DNA from: Candidatus Flexifilum affinis
GTDB taxonomy: Bacteria; Chloroflexota; Anaerolineae; Aggregatilineales; Phototrophicaceae
Reading direction: 5' to 3'
DNA length: 64,000 bases
Assembly: GCA_016713325.1 (NCBI GenBank)
Contig: JADJPJ010000084.1
Coordinates: 62,001-126,000, forward strand
A program made the translations under genes and the position numbers. This document shows, piece by piece, positions 26,301 through 33,258 of this stretch; the stretch's first letter is position 1; the number at the start of each line of letters is the position of its first letter. The notes under the pieces were generated by a model, which was not told the origin of the DNA, did no database searches, and saw nothing but the letters and a program-made list of their open reading frames with translations.

Positions 26301-27453
26301 TTTCGAATACTGGCAGGATGTGCCGAATTCGCAGGCCGCCACACCGATTGTCCTGACATTGACGGAGAATCATCGTACGGATATTGACTTTGCGCTGGCT
26401 CTCGGCGGAAGCATTTCCGGGACAGTCCGGGCGGCGGAAGATAATGTGCCGCTTGCGGATATCTGGATCTGCGCCTTCCCATACAGTGTGACCTCGTTCG
26501 CCGATACGCCCCCGTGGTCCTGTGGGCAGACCCAGGCAAATGGAACGTATCTGCTGTCCGCGATAGCGGCAGGAAATCACCGTATCTGGCTCTTCCCCGA
26601 AGACCGGCTGCGGCTGTTCTACAGCAACTCCCCGACGTTTGCCGGCGCGACACCCGTGGCGGTCACGGCGGGCAGCACTACACCGGGCATCGACTTCTCG
26701 CTGCCACTGGCGGCCATCATCAGCGGCACGGTGACGGACGCCAACGGCCAGCCGATGAACGGCGTGACCGTCTCGCTGGCGGATGGCACCTATCCGGAGT
26801 GCAGCCAGAGCGATGGGACGTACCGAATCTGGGTGCCAGCCGGCCAGCACGTCGTCAATGCGGGCGCCGGGATGTGCAACAGCGAGATCGACTTCCCAAC
26901 GCAGTACTATCAGTGGGTCACGGCCGAAGGAGACGCGACGCCGGTGAATGCCGTCGTTGGCCAGACCACGCCGGACATTGATTTCACGCTTCAGGTGCGA
27001 CTCCTGGGCGAAGTCGTCCTCCAGGGGCACGGCGCCCCACCTGATCCACGCTGGGTTCAGGATCTGTCAGTCTCCGTCACCCCACCTGAGCCGGCGCCGT
27101 CCATTCCGTTCAACGTGACGACGGATGAAAATGGCGCCTTCAGCCTCAATGGTTTGGAGATAGGGCCGCAGCGTATCTGGATCAAGGGCGCTCACACGCT
27201 GGCCAACGCTGCCGACGTCGTGCTGCATTATGGCGATAACCTGGTCCAACTGGGCTTGCTGCGTGAAGGTGACGCCAATGACAGCAATGGCGTGACGATC
27301 GCCGATTTCTCACTCCTGGCCGCTTCCTTCAGCAAGGCCGTGGGCGATGCCGGCTACGACGCGCGCGCCGACTTCAACGATGATGATGTCGTGAATATCA
27401 GCGATTTCTCACTCCTGGCATCCAACTTCACCCAGTCAGGAGCAGAGCCTTAG
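23350..27453 (+). CDS. Secreted repeat protein: CNA-B/carboxypeptidase-regulatory modules with C-terminal dockerin
   Basis: 1,367 codons open without a break, forming the 3' half of the giant gene. It consists of alternating modules: type A (GGSISGTVTAADGTTPLANM with two Cys, in GTCTD and NWCGG) and type B (GTITGHLYESDGTTPITSNA). A and B together make a 600-bp unit repeated with high DNA identity (B modules start near 24604, 25204 and 25804). Later modules diverge, and the tail is a dockerin type I pair (GDANDSNGVTIADFSLLAAS and ARADFNDDDVVNISDFSLLA) with Ca-binding Asp/Asn loops. The modules are beta-sandwich stalks; the dockerin should bind a cohesin. No signal peptide or ribosome-binding site at the first Met, so the true start is far upstream. 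Confidence 0.85.
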   Translation: MISGTVTDQVTGLPLANMNVAFEADGFGQMVCTDANGYSRSSIFLRLCPSASMPATAATPAAARLLTHSSGGRILPLTSDATVITLTSGDLERTNIHFTGPAGAISGTVRQEDGNTPMPNMEVWCCTPALATNTCGGSTHVPNSSGNYTPHNLPRNIPVKVSAGINNWCSGVTTICRNFGRRHSDWANAAVLTLTDAAPNQPNIDFTLELGGTISGHVYQSDGVTPVGAIASVDVTRYSDDSWVGSAPTDASGLFTIAGLTAGVYRVRGNAPGYAFEFYSNAVTREASQPVTVGASGTIIGIDFTLDQEGTVSGHITEEGGTTPLANVGVNVQLGGSGYDVAVSACTDVNGDYTLYNVPLNVPLKITASRDGWNWCASVPKVHIQEWWQNTPDFSAATPITLTLADPSETGVNFTLAVGGSITGHLYESDGATPITANASIDVEPLFNGAGVGIGVNSDGSYTIGGLAPGDYRVRANGNNYAWEYYDDAGQNGANADTVTVAAGATVPNIDFALGPGGSISGTVTAGDGVTPLANMRVDIDDHWVGTCTDANGHFTMSGLPLDTPLRVNAGGIDNWCGGSSDYVYEYWQDAPDSQTATPVILTMANRDRTGIDFALVLGGAITGHFYESDGTTLITSNAWVNVEPLFDGQAPGAGVEADGSYIIRAIPPGDYRVRAQGDGYAFEFYDEAGQNGSNAMTVTVVAGATVPNIDFTLDPGGSISGTVTAADGTTPLANMRVDIDNHWVGTCTDVDGHYTMPSLPLNQPLRVNAGGNDNWCGGSAEYVYEYWQDAPNSQAATPVILTLAERDRTDIHFSLVIGGTITGHLYESDGTTPITSNAWVNVEPLFDGQAPGAGVQPDGSYAIHGLATGDYRVRAQGDGYAFEFYNDAGQNGDNATIVTVVAGATVSGIDFALEPGGSISGKVTAADGTTPLANMRVDIDGVWAGTCTDANGHYTLSSLPLNQPLKVFAGGNDNWCGGSASYVFEYWQDVPNSQAATPIVLTLTENHRTDIDFALALGGSISGTVRAAEDNVPLADIWICAFPYSVTSFADTPPWSCGQTQANGTYLLSAIAAGNHRIWLFPEDRLRLFYSNSPTFAGATPVAVTAGSTTPGIDFSLPLAAIISGTVTDANGQPMNGVTVSLADGTYPECSQSDGTYRIWVPAGQHVVNAGAGMCNSEIDFPTQYYQWVTAEGDATPVNAVVGQTTPDIDFTLQVRLLGEVVLQGHGAPPDPRWVQDLSVSVTPPEPAPSIPFNVTTDENGAFSLNGLEIGPQRIWIKGAHTLANAADVVLHYGDNLVQLGLLREGDANDSNGVTIADFSLLAASFSKAVGDAGYDARADFNDDDVVNISDFSLLASNFTQSGAEP

Positions 27454-27488
27454 CCTCCGATCACCTTTGGCGGTGAATGAGCGGTGTG

Positions 27489-27521
27489 AGAGGGGGGCGA
27501 GCGTTTGGCCCCCCTCTTTTT
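27489..27521 (+). terminator. Intrinsic terminator of the giant secreted-protein gene
   Basis: A 10-bp perfect stem (AGAGGGGGGC / GCCCCCCTCT, 27489-27498 and 27508-27517) followed by a T run to 27521, 36 bp after the stop codon. Confidence 0.88.
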
Positions 27522-27566
27522 GCAGGCGAATCTCGGTACAGCAGGATTGTCCCGCGAAAAACAAAA

Positions 27567-27595
27567 TTGACCTGTAAAATAAACTATGCTATAGT
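27567..27595 (+). promoter_or_regulatory. Sigma-70-type promoter of rho
   Basis: TTGACC (27567-27572), 17-bp spacer, TATAGT (27590-27595). The expected start near 27602 gives a leader of about 264 bases before the rho ATG. Long rho leaders are the site of autoregulation in other bacteria; whether that holds here is inference. Confidence 0.8.
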
Positions 27596-27865
27596 GACTT
27601 CGATTGATGATCCATTCGTCAGTTATCACCCTTCTCTTGTCCTAAAGTCAGCGTCGTCCCAACCCATCCCCGCCAACATCCGGAGCGGCGATCAGGCGAG
27701 GGATGCAGCAGTCCCATCAACCCCAGGCAGACAGGAATTCTTGCGCTTGCATAATCGACAAAGCGCTCAATATATCGTGATAGGCCAACCCCGAAAGGAG
27801 ACAGGCGGCAAACGTCGTTGATCTCGCCCCTGTTGTACGACACCTCCGCCGAGTAAGAAAACATC

Positions 27866-29173
27866 ATGACCACTATGGACATTGCCACGCTAGACCGTAA
27901 AACGCTAGATGATCTCCGCGGGATGGCCCGTGAAGCCGGTATCGTCGGCTACAGCAAGCAGAAGAAACAGGATCTGATGCTCGCCCTGCTGCGCGACAAT
28001 GCCGAGAAACAGGGCTACAAGCTGCGCGGCGGTGTGCTGGAGATCGTCGATGACGGCATCGGCTTCCTTCGCGCCGAAAAGTATCTGCCTGGCCCGGAAG
28101 ACATCTACGTCAGCCAGACGCAGATCAAGCGTTTCAACCTGCGCACCGGCGACATGGTCGTCGGGCAGGTGCGCGCGCCGAAGGACTCCGAGAAATACTA
28201 TGGCCTGCTCCGCGTGGAGTCGGTCAATGGGCTGAACCCGGAAGAGGCGAAGAACCGTCCGAATTTCGAGGACCTCACGCCGATCTTCCCGCTGGAACGC
28301 TTCAACCTGGAGACCAACCCGCGCGTGCTCTCCACCCGCCTGCTCGATCTGGTCGCGCCAATTGGCAAGGGGCAGCGCGGCCTGATCGTCTCGCCTGCCA
28401 AGGCCGGTAAGACGACCGTCCTGAAGGACATCGCCAACGCCATCAGCCACAATTATCCCGACGTGCATCTGATGATGGCCCTCATCGGCGAGCGCCCGGA
28501 AGAAGTGACCGACATCGACCGCTCGGTCGAGGCCGAGGTGATTGCCTCCACCTTCGACGAGCCGATCCAGAACCATGTGCGCGTCGCCGAAATGGCCCTG
28601 AACCGCGCCAAGCGGCTGGTCGAGGTCCGGCGCGACGTGGTGCTGCTGGTGGACTCCATCACCCGCCTCACCCGCGCCTACAACCTGGTCGTGCCGCCCA
28701 GCGGCCGCACCCTCACCGGCGGCCTCGATCCGTCGGCCATTCATCCGCCGAAGCGGCTGTTCGGCGCGGCCCGTAACGTCGAAGAGGGCGGCAGCCTGAC
28801 CATTGTCGCCACCTGCCTGGTCAACACCGGCTCCAAGATGGACGATGCCATCTACGAGGAGTTCAAGGGCACGGGCAACATGGAACTGCACCTCAGCCGT
28901 CGCCTGCAGGAACGCCGCATCTTCCCGGCCTACGATGTCGAACAGTCGTCCACCCGCCGCGAGGAACTGCTCCTGGGCCCGGATGTCATCCAGCGCGTCT
29001 ATACCCTGCGCCGTATGTGGTCGCACCTCGCCGAGGACGCGGATATCGGTCCGGCCGGCGCGACGGAGCAGCTGCTGAACGCGCTGCGCCAGTACGACCA
29101 CAACGAGGAATTCCTCAACACGCTCAAGGCTTCTGGCGGCGGCGGCAGCAGCAACAATTCGCGCCACTTCTAG
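27866..29173 (+). CDS. rho: Transcription termination factor Rho
   Basis: 435 residues. The N-terminal Rho-N helix bundle ([20 protein letters not shown]) and the CSD-like RNA-binding domain ([20 protein letters not shown]) come first. They are followed by the RecA-type ATPase with Walker [10 protein letters not shown], Walker [11 protein letters not shown], the Q loop and the R loop region ([20 protein letters not shown]). Rho is the hexameric RNA helicase that releases transcripts. Length is that of a plain Rho without the insertions found in some high-GC lineages; the tail is Gly/Ser-rich ([13 protein letters not shown]). Start at 27866; a second ATG at 27875 is possible. It has its own promoter and a strong terminator. 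Confidence 0.98.
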   Translation: MTTMDIATLDRKTLDDLRGMAREAGIVGYSKQKKQDLMLALLRDNAEKQGYKLRGGVLEIVDDGIGFLRAEKYLPGPEDIYVSQTQIKRFNLRTGDMVVGQVRAPKDSEKYYGLLRVESVNGLNPEEAKNRPNFEDLTPIFPLERFNLETNPRVLSTRLLDLVAPIGKGQRGLIVSPAKAGKTTVLKDIANAISHNYPDVHLMMALIGERPEEVTDIDRSVEAEVIASTFDEPIQNHVRVAEMALNRAKRLVEVRRDVVLLVDSITRLTRAYNLVVPPSGRTLTGGLDPSAIHPPKRLFGAARNVEEGGSLTIVATCLVNTGSKMDDAIYEEFKGTGNMELHLSRRLQERRIFPAYDVEQSSTRREELLLGPDVIQRVYTLRRMWSHLAEDADIGPAGATEQLLNALRQYDHNEEFLNTLKASGGGGSSNNSRHF

Positions 29174-29193
29174 AGTAAGACAAAGCAACGTTT

Positions 29194-29239
29194 GTCCTCA
29201 CCACCGCCGAGTGAAGCTCGGCGGTGGTGAGGACTTTTT
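29194..29239 (+). terminator. Intrinsic terminator of rho
   Basis: A perfect 18-bp stem (29194-29211 with 29217-29234), a TGAAG-type loop and five T residues. It begins 21 bp after the rho stop. On the other strand there is no T run, so it mainly serves rho. Confidence 0.92.
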
Positions 29240-29258
29240 GTTTTCGGATTTCTGATCT

Positions 29259-32200
29259 TCACATCGTCGGTGGGGCGACGTTGTGGTTCTGGTTCTGCGT
29301 CAGAAGCTGCGTCACTGCAGCGTTCAGGTCGAGCGCCCGCCCCTCGGCCAGGGACGCCTCCAGCACGCTGCCGGAGAGTTCTTCGCGCAGGGTATGGGCC
29401 AGCGGGATCATCGCGTCGGCCAGGGCGGTGCCGCGATCGCTTGGGACGACCTTCTGCACCAGGCCGAGCAGGACCGCGGCCCGGGCCGGTTGTTCTTCGG
29501 CCAGCAGCCCGCGCGCCAACCCCAGCAGCGCCTCCATCGTCTCGTTCATCGCGCCTTGATCGGAGGACAGCTTGAGCGCGGACAGGAAGTGCACCCGCGC
29601 GTTCTTCGTCTCACCTTCCAGCAGGAAGAGATCGCCCAGATTGTTGTGAATGGTGGCGATGCTGCGCAGTTCGCCCGTTCGAGCGGCGATGTCCAGCGCC
29701 TCGCGGTAGAAATGCCAGGCCGCGGTATAGTCGAGGCGGCGCGCGGCCAGCAGACCCAGGTTACTCAGGCTGTCCGCCTGCCCGTTGCGATCGCCAATCC
29801 GGCGGCGCAGGGTGAGCGCTTCGTCAAAAAACAGCTCGGCGTCGATCAAAGCGCCCATGCGGTAGGCCAGCATGCCCAGGTTGTTGACAATGGCCGCTTC
29901 GGTGAACACGTCGCCGATCGAGCGGGCCAGGTCGAGCATCTGCTGGAAGATGGCGCGCGCGGCTTCCAGGCGGCCCTCGCGCGAATAGCTGAAGGCGATG
30001 CTGTTGACGGTGGCCAGTTCGCCGCTGGCATCGTTCAGGCGGCGGTAGAGCGTCCGACTGTCGAGCAGGGCCGTGCGAGCCAGGGTGTACTCGCTCTGCG
30101 CCAGCCGGACCATCCCCAGCGCGGTCAGGGCCTTGGCCAGGCCGGACAGGTAGTCGATTGACCGGCTCAGCCGGACCGCTTCTTCGGCTGTTTGCAGCGC
30201 TACGGTGAGCTGCTGCTGCCGCCAGGCGACGCTCGCCCAACTGGTGAGCGCATCGACCAGCGCCACCGAGTCGTTTATCTTCCGCGCGGCGTTGGCCGAA
30301 TCGGTGTACGACTGAAGGGCGGGGGCAAAATCGCTCTGCCGGGCCAGCGCATCCCCGACCAGCCGCAGCAGGCGCGGATAGCGCGCGTCGGCATCCGGGT
30401 CGATCACATTGATCGCCTGCTCCAGGACGGCCAGCGCACGCTTCAGCGACGCCTGCCGGATCAGCACTTCGGCGGCGGTCAGCGTGTACCGAATTTGCTT
30501 GTCGAATTCGCTGGCCTGCTGCCAGTGGTTGATCAGCGCATCGTAGTGCGCCACGTCGTCGGGGTAGATCTTCTCGATGGCTTCGGCGGCGCGCCGGTGC
30601 ATCATCACGTATTCTTCGGCGCTCAGCATCTCCAGCATGCCGTCGCGCAGCTTGTGATGGCTGAAGCGCCAGTTACCGTCGTCGTATTCCAGCACCGCGT
30701 TGTTGGCGCACACGGTGATCAGCCGGTCCATATCGCCGATCAGATCCCCGGCCAGCACCGGATCGATCACCCGGCCCAGCACGGCGATCTGTTTGAGCGC
30801 TGGAAGCAGCGTCTGGGGAATGCGGCCCAGCCGGTCTTTGACAACCGTCTGCATGCCGCCGACGATGACATCCACCGGCAGGGTGCGGTACATGACGTCG
30901 CGCAGCGACCCGGCTCGCTCGGCCAGGATGCGCATGAACTCCGTCAGGAAGAAGGCGTTGCCTTCGGTCTCGCGGTGCAGCGTCGTGGTGATCTCGGAGT
31001 CGGTGTCCACACCCCCGACCAGTGAGCGGATCAACTGCTCCGTCTCCTGCTGGGTGAGCCGGGGCAGGCGGATCAACTGCGCGCCGGGCACCTGCTCGAT
31101 CACCGTGTTGGGCTGGTCGTCGCGGAACGTCCCGACGATCATCACGGGAATGGGCGCGGCGGCCAGCCGGCGGATCAGCCACAGGTCTTCAGCCGCCCAC
31201 TGCAAATCTTCCAGCAGGATCAGCACCGGCCGGTTCTGGCTCTTGATCAGCTCAATCACTGTCTCGGCCAGCCGGAGCTGCTCGCCTTCACTGTCCAGGG
31301 CCGGTTCCTGGGGAATCTGTCGGCCCAGGCGGGCATCCAGAGTCGGCACGATGCGCTTGAGGGCCGCGATCATGCGATCGTCGAGGGGGGCATCCAGCGC
31401 CAGGCGCAGGATCGGATCGTGCCAGATAGCGTACGAGGCGCTGCCCGATTCCTCCGCCGAGCCGCGTGCCACCAGCCAGCCGTCGAGCAGCGCGTGAATG
31501 CGGAATTCGCCGAGCAGCCGCGACTTGCCGACGCCCGTCTCGCCGCCGATCAGTACCACTTCCGGGATGACCAGCTTTTCTCGGACGTCCAGCCCTTCCG
31601 AGCCTGGCGCCGACTCCGCGGCTTGACCTGGCGCTGACGCGGGCGATCCCTGACCGGGCAGCGAGGTTCCGTTGAGCGGCTTCGCACCGATCTGGCTGTC
31701 GGGCGTCGCCGGATGGACGCGGCGCAGGGTCGTCTTGAGTTCGACCATCTCGCGTTCACGCCCGACGAACGATGCCGACTGGAGCGCGCTGGTCAGCAGG
31801 AGCGGGTCCTCTTTGGGCATCGGCAGCGATAGCGCTGCGCACAGGTCGAGGATGACGGCATCGGCATCCGCATAACGCTCGCGCGGGTCGTTCATCATCA
31901 GGCGCAGCACGATGGCCGAGATTTCGGTCGGCGCGCGGTGCACCCCGATATAGCCGCTCAGAATGTCGGCGATCAGCTCCGACGGCTGCTTGGTGTTGAA
32001 CGGGTGGAAGCCGGCGAACAGCTCGAAGGCCAGGATGCCGGCGGCGTACAGATCGGTGCGGGTGGTGAGCGTCTCGCCGCGCACCTGCTCCGGGGACATA
32101 TAGGCGAGCGTGCCACTCATAATCCCGGACTCGATTCCGCCGCCGGCCGCCCGCTTGGACAGGCCGAAATCCAGCACCTTGACGATGCCGGACGGATCGA

Positions 32201-32663
32201 CCAGGACGTTGGTCGGTTTCAGATCGCAGTGGATGATCGAGCGGCGGTGCAGATACGAGAGCGCCTGGAGCATTTGAATGAACAGCAGGGCCCGCTGCTG
32301 GAGCGGCAGTCCTGCGCCGTAGGTCGTGATGGGACTGGCCTGGGAGATGAAGAGCGTCGTCAGGTACGGCATGCTCTCGTCGTCGAGGCCGAAGTCCAGC
32401 ACCGGCGTGATGTTCGGATGGCGCAGCCCGGCGTGCATGCGGAATTCTTCGGCCAGGCTCAGCAGCGACCGCCGGCGTGTGGCAGTCGACATGATGAGAC
32501 GGGTCTCCGGCCTGGCATATTCGGGAGACGTCGCGAAATGAAGTCGTTTGAGCGCAACGGTCTGGCCGGTCAGAAGATCGACGGCGGCATAGACGATGCT
32601 CGTGCCACCGCGTCCGATCTCCCCGGCAATATGGTAACGCCCGTCAAATAGCAATCGCGCCAA
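29259..32663 (-). CDS. Ser/Thr protein kinase fused to AAA ATPase and TPR domain (paralogue 1)
   Basis: About 1,134 residues. An N-terminal eukaryotic-type kinase: Gly loop IGRGGTSIVYAA, Lys in VALKRL, catalytic loop HCDLKPTNVLVD (HCD instead of HRD), DFGLSKRA. A central AAA/STAND ATPase follows (GGETGVGKSRLL; Walker B LILLEDLQWA), then a C-terminal run of TPRs (for example AAIVNNLGMLAYRMGALIDA). This architecture is found in Chloroflexota, Myxococcota and others as a large signal-integrating regulator. The TTG at 32663 is chosen because AGGGAGG lies 9 bp upstream and the kinase begins directly; in-frame codons run on to 32942 but are low-complexity. A TACAAT at 32725-32730 may be the promoter -10. 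No membrane segment seen. Its paralogue lies next to it in the same direction. Confidence 0.93.
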   Translation of the reverse strand: MARLLFDGRYHIAGEIGRGGTSIVYAAVDLLTGQTVALKRLHFATSPEYARPETRLIMSTATRRRSLLSLAEEFRMHAGLRHPNITPVLDFGLDDESMPYLTTLFISQASPITTYGAGLPLQQRALLFIQMLQALSYLHRRSIIHCDLKPTNVLVDPSGIVKVLDFGLSKRAAGGGIESGIMSGTLAYMSPEQVRGETLTTRTDLYAAGILAFELFAGFHPFNTKQPSELIADILSGYIGVHRAPTEISAIVLRLMMNDPRERYADADAVILDLCAALSLPMPKEDPLLLTSALQSASFVGREREMVELKTTLRRVHPATPDSQIGAKPLNGTSLPGQGSPASAPGQAAESAPGSEGLDVREKLVIPEVVLIGGETGVGKSRLLGEFRIHALLDGWLVARGSAEESGSASYAIWHDPILRLALDAPLDDRMIAALKRIVPTLDARLGRQIPQEPALDSEGEQLRLAETVIELIKSQNRPVLILLEDLQWAAEDLWLIRRLAAAPIPVMIVGTFRDDQPNTVIEQVPGAQLIRLPRLTQQETEQLIRSLVGGVDTDSEITTTLHRETEGNAFFLTEFMRILAERAGSLRDVMYRTLPVDVIVGGMQTVVKDRLGRIPQTLLPALKQIAVLGRVIDPVLAGDLIGDMDRLITVCANNAVLEYDDGNWRFSHHKLRDGMLEMLSAEEYVMMHRRAAEAIEKIYPDDVAHYDALINHWQQASEFDKQIRYTLTAAEVLIRQASLKRALAVLEQAINVIDPDADARYPRLLRLVGDALARQSDFAPALQSYTDSANAARKINDSVALVDALTSWASVAWRQQQLTVALQTAEEAVRLSRSIDYLSGLAKALTALGMVRLAQSEYTLARTALLDSRTLYRRLNDASGELATVNSIAFSYSREGRLEAARAIFQQMLDLARSIGDVFTEAAIVNNLGMLAYRMGALIDAELFFDEALTLRRRIGDRNGQADSLSNLGLLAARRLDYTAAWHFYREALDIAARTGELRSIATIHNNLGDLFLLEGETKNARVHFLSALKLSSDQGAMNETMEALLGLARGLLAEEQPARAAVLLGLVQKVVPSDRGTALADAMIPLAHTLREELSGSVLEASLAEGRALDLNAAVTQLLTQNQNHNVAPPTM

Positions 32664-33048
32664 GCGCTGTTGCCTCCCTGTTTCGGATTTGACCAGACTT
32701 ACTGACGCCTGTTGTACACCTCTGATTGTAACCCGTTGCTGCGCTTGTTTGGCAATAGCGGGCTGATCGCGCTGTCTGATGACGATCGCCCTCCGGTTAG
32801 TCCCGTAATTTCGAGTCGCCGGCGTCGGCGTCGGCTTGCTTCTTTTGGCCAGGATCGGTGCAGTTCCAGGGCCGAATGTTACGCGCTGGTACCAATGATA
32901 TAAGAACTTGCTTATCAGTACAATGAACGCTTTCCGATTCATAACATTTGCACACGGAGGCGCGGACAGGGACTGAAGCTCCCTTTCTCCCTACGTGCCA
33001 AGTTAGCGACTGATCGACGCTATCAGAATCGCGAAGGTCGCGTCGTCC

Positions 33049-33174
33049 GCCGGGTGTTAAAACACCCGGCTACCCGACAAGACAGGTCCACTAAAGGGAC
33101 CAAAAAACGCAAGCGTCGGGGAAGCCCCTTCAGTGGGCTTGTCGGTTGGTAGCCGAGGCGCTTTAGCCCTCGGC
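33049..33174. repeat. Intergenic hairpin array, copy 2
   Basis: Four hairpins between the two kinase genes: a 22-bp near-perfect palindrome at 33049-33070, GTCC/GGAC around ACTAAAG (33086-33100), AAGCCC/GGGCTT around CTTCAGT (33122-33140), and GCCGAG/CTCGGC around a CTTTAG core (33152-33174). The first, second and fourth modules match the array at 2461-2542 in inverted order. Confidence 0.7.
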
Positions 33175-33258
33175 GGCCCTTGCAAGGCACTTGCTGGCAA
33201 GGCGGTTGCGGGGGAACAGGGCTTGGCGGATGAGGGGGTGAAACAACCGGATCAGGCT

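Larger units (their letters stand above)
18131..27453 (+). pseudogene. Giant secreted subtilisin-propeller-lipase-CNA-B-dockerin protein gene, frameshifted in its 5' half
   Basis: Reading through frame changes, a single coding unit of about 3,100 codons can be followed. It has a signal peptide, a subtilisin prodomain and S8 catalytic domain, PD40-type propeller repeats, an alpha/beta-hydrolase lipase (GHSMGG), a choice-of-anchor-X-like domain (DDGAHGDGSANDGIYGG), a VCBS/Ig-like domain (NQPPEAGDD, VLANDTDD), about ten carboxypeptidase-regulatory/CNA-B-like modules, and a dockerin type I tail. No start, promoter or terminator separates the pieces, and domains run on across each break. At least ten single-base shifts occur between 18650 and 23350, none after. 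As it stands only the 23350-27453 part is open. Either the gene has decayed or the 5' half carries assembly indels. The terminator is at 27489-27521. Confidence 0.7.

Noticed and set aside
24250..26400. CRISPR-like array
   Set aside because: The periodic repeats are 600 bp long and in-frame protein modules, not short repeats with spacers. No CRISPR array or cas gene was seen in the window.
23779..27030. A 1,083-codon frame antisense to the CNA-B/dockerin gene
   Set aside because: It mirrors the 600-bp repeats and GC-rich codon pattern of the sense gene, has arginine-rich low-complexity sequence and no recognisable domain.
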